Shown: positions 11,132-19,809, counted from the stretch's first letter. The stretch is 64,000 nucleotides of DNA from Miltoncostaea sp963770865 (GCA_963770865.1 CAVYRD010000010.1:186001-250000), one strand, 5' to 3'. Numbers and translations: made by a program. The notes: generated by a model not told the origin, from the sequence alone.

Positions 11132-11986
11132 ATGAACGAGATCACGCGCACGACGACCCTGGTGACCGCGGGGACGGGCAAGACCGGGCGCCGGGTGGCG
11201 GCGCCGGCTGTGGGAGGCGGGGCTGACGGTGCGGGTGGGCTCGCGCTGCCGGCGAGCCGCCCTTCGACTGGAACGACCGCGGCACCTGGGGCGCGGCCCT
11301 GGACGGGGTGGACGCCGCGTACGTCGCGTTCGCCCCCGACCTCGCCGTGCCGGGCGCGCCGGAGGTCGTCGGGGACTTCGCCCGGCGCGCGGCCGCCGCC
11401 GGGGTCCGGCGGCTGGTTCTGCTGTCGGGCCGGGGCGAGCCGGAGGCCCGGCGCGCCGAGACGGCCCTGGTGCGAGGCCGGCGTCCCGTGGACGGTCGTC
11501 CGCGCGAGCTGGTTCAGCCAGAACTTCAGCGAGGGCTTCCTGCGCGACCAGGTGCTGGCCGGGGCGCTGACCCTGCCGGTGGACGGCGTGCCCGAGCCGT
11601 TCGTGGACGTCGAGGACGTCGCCGACGTCGCCGTCGCCGCGCTGACCGGCGACGGGCACGCGGGCCGGGTCTACGAGGTCACCGGCCCCCGGGCGCTCAC
11701 GTTCGCCGAGGCGGCGGGCGAGATCGCGAGGGCCTCGGGACGTCCGCTGCAACTCGTGACGATCCCGGTGGACGCGTTCGCCGAGGGGATGGCCGCCGCG
11801 GGCGAGCCGCCCGAGGCCGTCGCGCTGGTCCGCTACCTGTTCACCGAGGTCCTCGACGGGCGCAACGCGGCGCCGGCCGACGGCGTGCGGCAGGCGCTGG
11901 GGCGCCCGCCGCGCGACTTCGCGGCCTACGCGCGGGCCGCGGCGGAGGCCGGCGCGTGGGCCGCGCAGGCGGCGGTGACCCCGTGA
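11132..11986 (+). CDS. NAD(P)-dependent epimerase/NmrA-like protein, frameshifted
   Basis: About 284 residues. The start reads MNEITRTTTLVTAGTGKTGR with the Rossmann GxxGxxG. The middle section (DAAYVAFAPDLAVPGAPEVV, RRLVLLSGRGEPEARRAE) is in another frame, and the C-terminal half returns to the first frame with GVPWTVVRASWFSQNFSEG. At least three one- or two-base shifts (near 11205, 11260 and 11473) are needed to rebuild the atypical short-chain dehydrogenase fold. The substrate is unknown. It is divergent from the AraC-type regulator and followed by a DUF1772 gene, a grouping typical of small inducible redox loci. Confidence 0.7.
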   Translation: MNEITRTTTLVTAGTGKTGRRVAAPAVGGGADGAGGLALPASRPSTGTTAAPGARPWTGWTPRTSRSPPTSPCRARRRSSGTSPGARPPPGSGGWFCCRAGASRRPGAPRRPWCEAGVPWTVVRASWFSQNFSEGFLRDQVLAGALTLPVDGVPEPFVDVEDVADVAVAALTGDGHAGRVYEVTGPRALTFAEAAGEIARASGRPLQLVTIPVDAFAEGMAAAGEPPEAVALVRYLFTEVLDGRNAAPADGVRQALGRPPRDFAAYARAAAEAGAWAAQAAVTP

Positions 11987-12467
11987 GCGGGTCCTGACCG
12001 GCGCGACGCTCGCGACGGCGGTGGCGGCCGGCGCGATGGGCGGGGTCTTCTTCGCCTTCTCGGTGTTCGTGATGCGCGGGCTGGGGGACCTCCCCCCGGC
12101 CCAGGGCCTCGCGGCCATGCAGTCGATCAACCGGGCCGCGATCACGCCGCCCTTCATGATCGTCCTCTTCGCCACGGCGCTCGCCTCCGGGGCGCTCGCC
12201 GCGGCGGGGCTCCGGGCCTGGGGCGAGCCGTATGCCGGCCGGCTGATCGCGGGCGGGGCGCTCTACCTGGCGGGGGTGATCCTGCCGACCATCGCCTTCC
12301 ACGTGCCGCGCAACGACGCGCTGGAGCGGATCGCGCCCGACGACGCCGGGGGCCGCGGCCCACTGGAGCGCGTACGTGTCGGGCTGGACCGACGCGAACC
12401 ACCTGCGCGCCGCGGCCGGACATCGCCGCCGCCGCCGCTCCTCGCCGACGCGCTGCGGGTCGGCTGA
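11983..12467 (+). CDS. DUF1772 membrane protein, frameshifted
   Basis: The recognisable core runs MGGVFFAFSVFVMRGLGDLP, then AMQSINRAAITPPFMIVLF, and has three or four hydrophobic helices, which fits the anthrone-oxygenase-like DUF1772 family. A GTG at 11983 overlapping the upstream stop is the likely start but is out of frame with the core. The expected C-terminus (SGWTDANHLRAAA) is in another frame near 12376, and the last codons switch again. So two or three indels affect the gene. Function is unknown. Confidence 0.6.
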
Positions 12468-12469
12468 GT

Positions 12470-13318
12470 CTACCCGAGGAAGCGGCTCATCCGGCGGTCG
12501 CGGTAGACGCGGCCGCCGGTCTGGCACGTGGGGCAGTAGACGAGGTCGTACTCGGAGAAGGCGACGTGCTCCAGGCGCGTCCCGCAGCGCAGGCAGGGCT
12601 CGCCGTGGTGGCCGTGCACCGCGGTGACGCGCTGCTCCTTGTTGGGCATGGTGGTCGTGATCCGCTCCCGCGCGCGCTCGAGGGCCTGGGTCAGCACCGC
12701 GTCGGCCGCCCGGGCGAGCCGGCCGAGCTCCTCGTCGCCGAGCGACGAGGCCCGGGCGAAGGGCGCCAGCCGCGCGGCCCACATGATCTCGCTGGCGTAG
12801 GCGCGACCGATGCCGGCCACCCGCCGGCCGTCGCGCAGCGCGGTGTGGAGCACGCCGGGCGCGGCGAGCGCCGCCCGCCAGCCCTCCGGGCCGAGGCCGA
12901 TCGGCTCCGGGCCGAGGCGCGCGAGCGGCCGGTGCTCCGCGAGGCCCGCGTCGTCGAGCACGTGCACCGAGGCGCGCCGGGTGCTCGAGAGCTCGCGCAG
13001 GCGCAGGGCCTCGTCGCGGTCGAGGTCGATGTCGAGCGAGGCCTGCCGTCCGGGGCGGCCGGCGGGGGAGGGGCCGAGGCCGAGGCGCCCCGCCTGCATC
13101 AGGTGGACGACCACGTGAAGGCCGCCCTCCACGTCGATCCCGATGATCTTGCCGCGGCGCCAGACCGCGGTGATCCGGCGTCCCACGAGGTCGGAGACGG
13201 GCGGCTCGGCGGTCTTCAGGGTGGCGGGGTTGTGGGCTCGCACGCCCGTGATCTCGCGCCCGTCGAGGGCCGCGCCGAGGCCCTCGGCGAGGGCCTGGAG
13301 CTCGGGCAGCTCAGGCAC
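12470..13318 (-). CDS. mutM: Formamidopyrimidine-DNA glycosylase (Fpg/Nei family)
   Basis: 282 residues. Base-excision repair glycosylase/AP lyase for oxidised purines. The N-terminal catalytic PELPE is intact right after the GTG start. The H2TH region contains GIGRAYASEIMW, and the C-terminal zinc finger has four cysteines (CLRCGTR and YCPTCQTGG). The insertion-loop and finger differ from classical MutM, so it could be a Nei-like or actinobacterial Fpg paralogue. It is divergent from deoC, with only about 35 bases between the start regions. Confidence 0.88.
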   Translation of the reverse strand: MPELPELQALAEGLGAALDGREITGVRAHNPATLKTAEPPVSDLVGRRITAVWRRGKIIGIDVEGGLHVVVHLMQAGRLGLGPSPAGRPGRQASLDIDLDRDEALRLRELSSTRRASVHVLDDAGLAEHRPLARLGPEPIGLGPEGWRAALAAPGVLHTALRDGRRVAGIGRAYASEIMWAARLAPFARASSLGDEELGRLARAADAVLTQALERARERITTTMPNKEQRVTAVHGHHGEPCLRCGTRLEHVAFSEYDLVYCPTCQTGGRVYRDRRMSRFLG

Positions 13319-13340
13319 GGGCGCCCGCAGGAGGCGTCGC

Positions 13341-13346
13341 TATACT
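13341..13346 (+). promoter_or_regulatory. -10 element (TATACT) with leaderless ATG downstream
   Basis: TATACT ends 7 bases before an ATG at 13354. No Shine-Dalgarno sequence fits between them, so the transcript is probably leaderless. The ATG opens a 10-codon frame whose TGA (13384-13386) overlaps the deoC ATG at 13386. That frame is either a leader peptide coupled to deoC or the true deoC start with one base missing. Confidence 0.5.
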
Positions 13347-13385
13347 CGCGCCGATGAGCCTCACGCCACGCTCCGCGCGCTCCTG

Positions 13386-14087
13386 ATGCGGGCCGAGGAC
13401 CTCACCAAGACGCTCGACCTGACGGTGCTGGCGCAGGACACCACCGCGGAGGACGTCGAGCGCGCCTGCGCCGAGGCCCGCGAGCACCACTTCGCGGCGG
13501 TCGTTTCGTACTCGCGGTTCGTCCCGCTCATGGCCGACCTGCTGCGCGGCTGCGACGTGAAGACGTGCGCGGTCGTCGACTTCCCCGGCGGCGCGGCCAC
13601 GCCCGCCGAGCGCGCCGTCGAGGCGGACCGGGCGGTGGCGGAGGGCGCGGACGAGCTCGACGTGGTCATGAACTACCGGCAGATGCTGACGGGTGACTTC
13701 AAGGGCGTCCGTGACGATCTGGTGCGGGTGGTGCGCGCCGTGCGCGGCCGCGCGGCCAACGACGCCCGGGGCGACGTGCTCGTGAAGGTCATCATCGAGG
13801 CGCCGCTCCTGAACGACAAGGTGAAGAGGCTGGCCTGCAAGATCGTGGTCGACTCGGGCGCCGACTTCGCCAAGACGTGCACCGGCGCGGGCGGCACGGC
13901 GGCGACGGTGCACGACGTCGAGCTGATGCGCGACGCGCTGCCCGAGGGGGTGGGCGTGAAGGCGTCCGGAGGCGTGCGCACGCTGGAGGCCGTCCAGGCG
14001 ATGATCGGCGCCGGCGCGGCGCGCGTGGGCACCTCGGCCGCCGTGGCGGTGATGGCCGAGCTGGCCGCCCAGAACGGGTCGGCCTGA
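13386..14087 (+). CDS. deoC: Deoxyribose-phosphate aldolase
   Basis: 233 residues. Class I aldolase converting 2-deoxyribose-5-phosphate to glyceraldehyde-3-phosphate and acetaldehyde. The Schiff-base lysine is in VLVKVIIEAPLL, the second key lysine in GVGVKASGGVRT, and the barrel start reads LTKTLDLTVLAQDTT. The reported ATG gives MRAEDLTKTLDL. An upstream in-phase reading (TLRALLMRAEDL) suggests the real N-terminus is about 10 residues longer if one base is missing near 13370. Its stop overlaps hisIE, which is an unusual but tight pairing. Confidence 0.9.
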   Translation: MRAEDLTKTLDLTVLAQDTTAEDVERACAEAREHHFAAVVSYSRFVPLMADLLRGCDVKTCAVVDFPGGAATPAERAVEADRAVAEGADELDVVMNYRQMLTGDFKGVRDDLVRVVRAVRGRAANDARGDVLVKVIIEAPLLNDKVKRLACKIVVDSGADFAKTCTGAGGTAATVHDVELMRDALPEGVGVKASGGVRTLEAVQAMIGAGAARVGTSAAVAVMAELAAQNGSA

Positions 14088-14731
14088 TGGACGCCGCGGC
14101 CGCGACGGCCCTGGTCGCCCGGGTGCGCTTCAACGCCGACGGGCTGGTCCCGGCGGTGGTGCAGGACGCCGGCGACGGCCGCGTGCTGACCCAGGCGTGG
14201 ATGAACCGGGAGTCGCTCGAGCGCACGCTGGAGCGCGGCGAGACCTGGTTCTGGAGCCGCTCGCGGCAGGAGCTGTGGCACAAGGGCGCGACCAGCGGCA
14301 ACACCCAGGCGGTGCGCGCCGTGCAGCTCGACTGCGACGGCGACGCGATCCTCGTGCTGGTCGACCAGACGGGCGTGGCGTGCCACACCGGCGCGGCCAC
14401 CTGCTTCCACGAGCGGCTGTCCGACCAGGCGGCCCGCGAGCCCTTCGCGGCGCTGGCCGACCTGGAGCGGACGATCGCCGCCCGCGCCGAGGCGGCCGAC
14501 CCGGAGTCGTCGTACACCGCGCGTCTGCTCGACAAGGGCATCGACACCGTCTGCAAGAAGGTGGGCGAGGAGGCGACCGAGGTCGCGATCGCCGCCAAGG
14601 GCGCCGAGCACGACCAGGTCGTCTACGAGAGCGCCGACCTGCTGTTCCACCTCGCCGTGCTCTGGCGCGCGAGCGGCGTGAGCCTGGCCGAGGTGGCGGC
14701 CGAGCTGGCCTCCCGGCGGGCGCCCCGATGA
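14087..14731 (+). CDS. hisIE: Bifunctional phosphoribosyl-AMP cyclohydrolase / phosphoribosyl-ATP pyrophosphatase HisIE
   Basis: 214 residues. Performs steps 2 and 3 of histidine synthesis. The N-terminal HisI domain has QAWMNRESLERTLERGETWF, HKGATSGN and the metal-binding Cys/His segment GVACHTGAATCF. The C-terminal HisE domain has SYTARLLDKGIDTVCKKVGE and EATEVAIAAKG with its acidic metal ligands. It is sandwiched between deoC and trpE with four-base overlaps, so histidine and tryptophan genes share a transcript here. Confidence 0.93.
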   Translation: MDAAAATALVARVRFNADGLVPAVVQDAGDGRVLTQAWMNRESLERTLERGETWFWSRSRQELWHKGATSGNTQAVRAVQLDCDGDAILVLVDQTGVACHTGAATCFHERLSDQAAREPFAALADLERTIAARAEAADPESSYTARLLDKGIDTVCKKVGEEATEVAIAAKGAEHDQVVYESADLLFHLAVLWRASGVSLAEVAAELASRRAPR

Positions 14732-16254
14732 CCCGGCTCCGGCTGGACGCGCCCGTCGCGCGCGGCGGGCAGATCGAGGTGTCCCCCGGCATCGACGCGG
14801 TGCGCGAGATGGTGGGCCGCCACGGCCAGGTGCCGCTGGCGCACACCTACATCGCCGACTGCGAGACGCCGGTCAGCGCGTTCCTGAAGCTGCGCGACGG
14901 CGGCCCGGCCTTCCTGCTGGAGTCGGTCGAGCACGGGCGCCTGGGGCGCTACTCGATGATCGGCGTGCGGCCGCAGGGCGTCATCCGCGGGGCCGCCGGC
15001 AGGCTCACGGTCACCGACATGCACGGCTCGCGGGAACTCGACCCGGCCGACCCGTTCGGCGCGGTCGAGGACGTCGTGCGCGGCGTCGGCATGGCGCCGC
15101 CGGCCGAGGAGCTCGCCTTCTGGGGCGGCGCCGTGGGCTTCTTCGGCTACGACCTCGTGCGCACCGTCGAGAAGCTGCCCGACATGCCGCCGGACGACCT
15201 CGGCATCCCGGACCTGATCGCCCTGATCACCGGCCCGGTCGTGGTCTTCGACCACCTGCTCCGCTCGCTCACGATCGTCGCGCCGTGCCGCCTCGACCCG
15301 GGCGGCGACGTGGAGGCGGCGTACCTGCGCACGGTCGCCATCCTCTCCGAGCTGAAGGGGCGCCTGTCCGGGCCGCTGCCGCACCCGCAGGCGCGCGCCG
15401 AGGAGCCGGTGCTCGGTCCGGTCACGAGCAACGTGACCCGCGAGCGCTTCGAGGCCTCGGTCGAGAAGGCGCGCGAGTACATCTTCGCGGGCGACGCCTT
15501 CCAGGTCGTCCCCTCGCAGCGCTTCTCGGCGCCGATGAACCTCGATCCGTTCTCGGTCTACCGCGGGCTGCGCACGGTCAACCCGTCGCCGTACATGTAC
15601 TTCCTGGAGACCGACGAGGTGACGCTCGTCGGCTCCTCGCCCGAGATGCTCGTGAAGGTCGAGGACGGCCTGGTCGAGATGCACCCGATCGCCGGCAGCC
15701 GGCCGCGGGGCGCCACCGAGGAGGAGGACGACCGGCTCTGCGAGGAGCTGCTCGCCGACCCGAAGGAGCGCGCCGAGCACGTGATGCTCGTCGACCTGGG
15801 GCGCAACGACGTGGGGCGCGTCGCCGAGATCGGCTCGGTCCACGTCACCGAGCTGATGGACGTGCGCCGCTACAGCCACGTCATGCACATCGAGAGCTCG
15901 GTCGTGGGGCGCCTGGCCGAGGGGAAGCGGGCGTCCGACGCCCTGCGGGCGATCTTCCCCGCGGGCACCCTGTCGGGCGCGCCCAAGGTCCGGGCGATGG
16001 AGATCATCGACGAGCTCGAGACCACCAAGCGCGGCCCCTACGGCGGCGCGGTGGGCTGGCTCGGCTGGGACGGCGGCCTCGACACCTGCATCACCATCCG
16101 CACCATCGTGTGCCGCGACGGCGTCGCGCACGTGCAGGCGGGCGCGGGCATCGTGGCCGACTCGGTGCCGGCCACCGAGTACGAGGAGACCCAGAACAAG
16201 GCGGCGGCGCTCTTCCGCGCCATCGAGGTCGCCGCCGGGCAGGCGGACTGGTGA
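14728..16254 (+). CDS. trpE: Anthranilate synthase component I
   Basis: 508 residues. Converts chorismate to anthranilate using ammonia from TrpG. The chorismate-binding domain is complete, including GSSPEMLVKVEDG, PIAGSRPRG, LVDLGRNDVGRVA, FPAGTLSGAPKVRAME and the C-terminal VQAGAGIVADSVP. The N-terminal region carries the LLESVEHGRLGRYSMIG segment associated with tryptophan feedback binding. It overlaps hisIE at its ATG and trpG at its stop. Confidence 0.95.
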   Translation: MTRLRLDAPVARGGQIEVSPGIDAVREMVGRHGQVPLAHTYIADCETPVSAFLKLRDGGPAFLLESVEHGRLGRYSMIGVRPQGVIRGAAGRLTVTDMHGSRELDPADPFGAVEDVVRGVGMAPPAEELAFWGGAVGFFGYDLVRTVEKLPDMPPDDLGIPDLIALITGPVVVFDHLLRSLTIVAPCRLDPGGDVEAAYLRTVAILSELKGRLSGPLPHPQARAEEPVLGPVTSNVTRERFEASVEKAREYIFAGDAFQVVPSQRFSAPMNLDPFSVYRGLRTVNPSPYMYFLETDEVTLVGSSPEMLVKVEDGLVEMHPIAGSRPRGATEEEDDRLCEELLADPKERAEHVMLVDLGRNDVGRVAEIGSVHVTELMDVRRYSHVMHIESSVVGRLAEGKRASDALRAIFPAGTLSGAPKVRAMEIIDELETTKRGPYGGAVGWLGWDGGLDTCITIRTIVCRDGVAHVQAGAGIVADSVPATEYEETQNKAAALFRAIEVAAGQADW

Positions 16255-16841
16255 GCGCGCCGGCCGCGACCCCCCGGGTCGTCCTGATCGACAACTACGA
16301 CAGCTTCACCTACAACCTGGTCCAGTACCTGGGGGAGCTGGGCGCCGAGGTGCTCGTCCACCGCCACGACGCGATCGACGTCCCCGGCGTCGCCGCCCTG
16401 CGGCCGACCCACCTGGTCGTCTCGCCGGGACCCAAGACCCCCGACGAGGCCGGCATCTCGGTGGACGCCATCAGGGAGCTGGCCGGCACGGTGCCGATCC
16501 TCGGCGTCTGCCTCGGCCACCAGGCGATCGGGCAGGCCTTCGGCGCCACGGTCGTGCGCGGGCGCGAGCCGGTGCACGGCAAGACCAGCCAGATCCACCA
16601 CGACGGCCGCTCGGTGTTCTCAGGGATCGACAACCCGATGCTCGCCACGCGCTACCACTCGCTGGTGATCGACCCGGCGCTGGCGCCGGACCTCGAGCGC
16701 ACCGCCTGGTGCGACGGCGACGTGGTGATGGGCGTGCGCCACCGCCACCTGCCGGTCGAGGGCGTGCAGTTCCATCCCGAGTCGATCCTCACCGGCTCGG
16801 GGAAGGCGCTGCTGGCCAACTTCCTGGCGCTGCGGGCATAG
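16251..16841 (+). CDS. trpG: Anthranilate synthase component II (glutamine amidotransferase)
   Basis: 196 residues. Class I glutamine amidotransferase supplying ammonia to TrpE. It has IDNYDSFTYNLVQYL at the start, the nucleophile cysteine in GVCLGHQAIGQ and the His/Glu pair in GVQFHPESILT. It could also serve as PabA for folate synthesis, since the two are not separable by sequence, but the trp context favours TrpG. The GTG start lies in the trpE stop. Confidence 0.93.
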   Translation: MSAPAATPRVVLIDNYDSFTYNLVQYLGELGAEVLVHRHDAIDVPGVAALRPTHLVVSPGPKTPDEAGISVDAIRELAGTVPILGVCLGHQAIGQAFGATVVRGREPVHGKTSQIHHDGRSVFSGIDNPMLATRYHSLVIDPALAPDLERTAWCDGDVVMGVRHRHLPVEGVQFHPESILTGSGKALLANFLALRA

Positions 16842-16848
16842 TCCCGCG

Positions 16849-17890
16849 ATGCCGGCAGCGGTGATCTCCCAGGCCATCGACCGCCTCCTGGCGGGCGAGG
16901 AGCTGACGCAGGCCGAGGCCGCCGAGGCGCTCGAGGCCATCATGTCCGGCGAGGCCGGCGAGGCGCAGACCGCCGGCTTCCTGATCGCGCTGCGGGCGAA
17001 GGGGGAGACCGCGGCCGAGCTGGCCGGCCTGGCCCAGACCGTCCGCGCCCACGCCGAGCGGGTCGAGCCGCCCGCGGGCCCGTTCATCGACACCTGCGGC
17101 ACGGGCGGCGGGGGCGTCGTCACGTTCAACATCTCCACGACCTCGACGTTCGTCGTCGCCGGCGCCGGGGTGGCGGTCGCCAAGCACGGCAACCGCTCCG
17201 CCACCTCCAAGTGCGGCAGCGCCGACGTGCTGGAGGCGCTCGGGGCGCGCATCGACCTCGACCCCGACGCCGTCCACCGCTGCCTGGAGGAGACCGGGCT
17301 CGGGTTCATGTTCGCGCCGGCGCACCACCCGGCGTTCCGGCACATCGTCCCCGTGCGCCGGGCCCTCGGGGTGCGGACGATCTTCAACCTGCTCGGCCCG
17401 CTCACCAACCCGGCCGGCGCCCCGCGCCAGCTTCTGGGCGTGCTCGACCCCGCCTACCTCGAGCGGATGGGCGAGGCGCTGGCGCTGCTGGGCACCGAGC
17501 GGGCGATGCTGGTGACCGGCCGCGACGGCCTGGACGAGGTCTCGAGCGGCGCGGTGACCGACGTGATCGGCGTGGAGGGCGGCCGCGTGACGCGGTCGAC
17601 CATCGACCCGGCGGCCCTGGGCTTCGCGCCCCCGGCCGACGGGCGCGATCGCGGGCGGCGACCCCGAGCACAACGCGCGGGTGCTGCGGGCCGTGCTGGC
17701 GGGGGAGGAGGGTCCCGCGCGCGACGTCGTGCTGATGAACGCCGCCGCGGCCCTCTGGGTCGCGGGCCGCGCGAGCAACATGGAGGAGGCCCTCCCGATC
17801 GCCCGCGCGAGCATCGACGACGGCGCCGCCGCCGAGCGGCTCGAGGCCTTCGTCGCGACCACCCGGCGCCTGGCTCCGGTCAGCGCGTAG
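16849..17890 (+). CDS. trpD: Anthranilate phosphoribosyltransferase, frameshifted near its end
   Basis: About 346 residues after repair. It transfers phosphoribose to anthranilate. The PRPP motif is DTCGTGGGGVVTFNIS, followed by KHGNRSATSKCGSADVLEALG and RTIFNLLGPLTNP. At 17641-17643 a GGG run puts the reading into a wrong frame; with one G removed it continues as GAIAGGDPEHNARVLRAVL and MNAAAALWVAG to the TAG at 17888-17890. Because every other trp gene is intact, a sequence error is more likely than a pseudogene. Confidence 0.9.
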
Positions 17891-17903
17891 GCTTACCGCG
17901 GCA

Positions 17904-18680
17904 ATGGCCACCTTCCTCGAGACCGTCGTCGAGCGCACCCAGGCCGATCTGGCCGCGCGCAAGCGCGAGGTGCCGGCCGCCGAGCTGGAGAGCCGCCTCG
18001 GCCCCGTCCGGCGCGGGCGCCCCTTCTCGGAGGCCCTCATCGCCGAGGGCATCTCGCTGATCGCCGAGATGAAGCGGGCCAGCCCGTCGCGCGGGCCGAT
18101 CCGCCCCGGCGCGAGCGTCTCGGAGGTGGTGGAGTCGTACCAGCGGGCCGGCGCCCGGGCGGTCTCGGTGCTCACCGAGCCGGCCTACTTCGGCGGGAGC
18201 CTGGCCGACCTGGTCGAGGCGCGCGGCGCGTGCGACCTGCCGCTGCTGCGCAAGGACTTCGTGGTCGACGAGTACCAGCTCCTGGAGGCGCGCACCGCGG
18301 GCGCCGACGCGGTGCTGCTGATCGTCGCCGCGCTCGACCCGGACCGCCTGCACGACCTGATGGGCGCGGCGGGCGACCTCGGCATGGACTGCCTGGTGGA
18401 GGTCCACGACGAGGACGAGGTGCGCGCCGCGGTCGACGCGGGCGCCGAGGTGATCGGGATCAACAACCGCGACCTCCACACCCTGGAGGTCGACCTCGAC
18501 ACCACCTTCCGGCTGCTGGCCGACGTGCCGGCCGGGACCGTCGTCGTGGCGGAGTCGGGCATCACCCGGGCCGAGGACGTCGAGAACCTGGAGAAGGCCG
18601 GCGTCGACGCGATCCTGGTGGGGGAGGCGCTGATGCGCTCCGACGACCCGGTCCGCGCCGTCCGGGAGCTCCTCGGCTAG
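17904..18680 (+). CDS. trpC: Indole-3-glycerol phosphate synthase
   Basis: 258 residues. TIM-barrel enzyme closing the indole ring. It shows SLIAEMKRASPSRGPI with the catalytic lysine, VLTEPAYFGGSLADL, LPLLRKDFVVDEYQLLEAR, GINNRDLHTLEVDL and ESGITRAEDV. It ends this cluster; trpF, trpB and trpA are not in the window. A 13-base gap separates it from trpD. Confidence 0.95.
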   Translation: MATFLETVVERTQADLAARKREVPAAELESRLGPVRRGRPFSEALIAEGISLIAEMKRASPSRGPIRPGASVSEVVESYQRAGARAVSVLTEPAYFGGSLADLVEARGACDLPLLRKDFVVDEYQLLEARTAGADAVLLIVAALDPDRLHDLMGAAGDLGMDCLVEVHDEDEVRAAVDAGAEVIGINNRDLHTLEVDLDTTFRLLADVPAGTVVVAESGITRAEDVENLEKAGVDAILVGEALMRSDDPVRAVRELLG

Positions 18681-18684
18681 ATCC

Positions 18685-18710
18685 TCAAGGCGCCCGGCCG
18701 CGGCGCCGAT
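18685..18710 (+). promoter_or_regulatory. Sigma-28 (FliA/WhiG)-type promoter
   Basis: TCAAG at 18685-18689 and GCCGAT at 18705-18710 are separated by exactly 15 bases, matching the flagellar sigma-28 pattern (TAAA/TCAA-N15-GCCGAT). It lies just after trpC, 9 bases before the GTG of the lytic-transglycosylase-like gene. A second site of the same design is at 57181-57206. Confidence 0.7.
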
Positions 18711-18719
18711 GGGCCCGGC

Positions 18720-19394
18720 GTGAGCGTCGACACCGTCTCGGGCCTCGCGGGCACCCTCGCGCGCATCCGCGAGATCACCGGCATGGGCGCGCCGGCCGCC
18801 CCGGCCGCCGTGGCGGGCTCCTCGTCGGCCGCTTCCGGTACCGCGGCGCAGGCCGACTTCGCCGCGGCCCTCGGCGACGCGCGCTCGGCGGCCTCGGCCA
18901 ATCGGCCGAGCCCCGTGCGGTCGATCGGCACCGCCTCGCCCGCCTCCTCGGTGACCGGGGCGCAGCTCGACGCGTGGATGGCCGAGAAGAACCCGGGCTC
19001 GCCGCTGGTGGGCCTCGGCGACGTCTTCGTGCGCGAGGGGCAGGCCAACGGCATCGACCCGCGCGCCCTGGTCTCGATCGCGCGCGCCGAGAGCTCGCTC
19101 GGCTCGGACCCCGGCGCCCGCGCCCGCCACAACGCCTTCGGCTGGGGGCCGACGCAGACGTTCGCGAGCTGGGAGGACAACATCGCCACGGTGGCCCGCG
19201 GCCTGCGCTCGGGCTACCTCGACCAGGGGCTCACGACGCTCGCGGAGATCCAGCGCAAGTACGCGCCGGTCGGCACCGCCAACGACCCGGCGAACCTCAA
19301 CTCCAACTGGCTGCGCAACACGACCACGCTCTACGCGGAGCTGGGCGGGAACCCGGCCGGGTCGGTGGCGATCACGCACGGACGGCCCTCTTAG
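18720..19394 (+). CDS. Lysozyme-fold (lytic transglycosylase/glucosaminidase-like) protein, probably flagellar
   Basis: 224 residues. The C-terminal ~140 residues look like a lysozyme-fold muramidase: ALVSIARAESSLGSD places a candidate catalytic Glu, followed by NAFGWGPTQTFASWEDNIA and IQRKYAPVGTANDPANL. The N-terminal MSVDTVSGLAGTLARIREI resembles flagellum-linked lytic enzymes, and an Ala/Ser-rich linker follows. There is no signal peptide, which fits export by a flagellar-type route. The sigma-28-type promoter directly upstream supports a role in opening peptidoglycan for the flagellar rod. That role is inferred; the exact glycosidase type is uncertain. Confidence 0.7.
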   Translation: MSVDTVSGLAGTLARIREITGMGAPAAPAAVAGSSSAASGTAAQADFAAALGDARSAASANRPSPVRSIGTASPASSVTGAQLDAWMAEKNPGSPLVGLGDVFVREGQANGIDPRALVSIARAESSLGSDPGARARHNAFGWGPTQTFASWEDNIATVARGLRSGYLDQGLTTLAEIQRKYAPVGTANDPANLNSNWLRNTTTLYAELGGNPAGSVAITHGRPS

Positions 19395-19546
19395 CGGGAC
19401 CGTCCGGGCGACAAAACAGCCCCTGGCCGGGGCTGTTTTGACAACGGCGGCACGGCCTTCGGCCGGGCAAGGCCGCCGAAACTGCCGCTCGCGACCTTCG
19501 GTCGCTCGCATCCGAGGGTTCCTGACGCGCTGACGCGCGCAGGGCC
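19380..19546 (+). repeat. Structured repeat, copy A
   Basis: About 167 bases with three hairpins around a 48-base core (19444-19491). Hairpin 1 is at 19380-19405, hairpin 2 at 19413-19439 and hairpin 3 at 19491-19505. The core is identical, in reverse orientation, to 19659-19706. The three stems differ between copies mainly by paired changes that keep base pairing. Copy A begins within the last codons of the upstream gene, whose stop codon lies in the loop of hairpin 1. Confidence 0.75.
19413..19439 (+). terminator. Bidirectional terminator-like hairpin
   Basis: An 11-bp perfect stem (AAAACAGCCCC / GGGGCTGTTTT) closes a 5-base TGGCC loop. It has an A-run before and a T-run after, so it could stop transcription in both directions. 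It is hairpin 2 of repeat copy A and lies 19 bases after the upstream stop codon. Confidence 0.7.
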
Positions 19547-19602
19547 TCCGCGAGCCCTCCGGCCCGCCCCGCCCCGCCCCGCCCCGCCCTACCGTGGTCG
19601 AG

Positions 19603-19769
19603 GTGCGCCGGCGCGCGAAGCGCCGTCCGGAACTCCAGATGCGAGTGGCCGAAGGCCACGAGCGGCAGTTTCGGCGGCCTTGCCCGGCCGAAGGCCGTGC
19701 CGCCGTGGGCAAATCGGCCCGGCCAGGGCCGATTTGCCGCCCTGGTCGCCCCGCCAAGAGGGCGACCAG
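19603..19769 (-). repeat. Structured repeat, copy B (inverted)
   Basis: Reverse-oriented copy of the 19380-19546 element with the same hairpin order. Read on the minus strand: hairpin 1 is CTGGTCGCC...GGCGACCAG (19742-19769), hairpin 2 has a TGGCC loop, the 48-base core is identical (19659-19706), and hairpin 3 is GTGGCC TTC GGCCAC (19645-19659). Between the copies lies a short tandem CCGCC-type run (about 19562-19590). With copy A this makes a very large imperfect palindrome. Confidence 0.75.
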
Positions 19770-19809
19770 TGCGTGGCCGCGGCGTAAGCCGGGACCAACG
19801 CCCCTGGTG

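Noticed and set aside
13320..14740. T-box or peptide attenuator for the his/trp cluster
   Set aside because: The 10-codon frame before deoC has no Trp or His codons, and no terminator/antiterminator pair is visible.
19562..19590. CCGCC-type tandem run as a functional repeat array
   Set aside because: Short low-complexity spacer between the two structured repeat copies; nothing suggests more.
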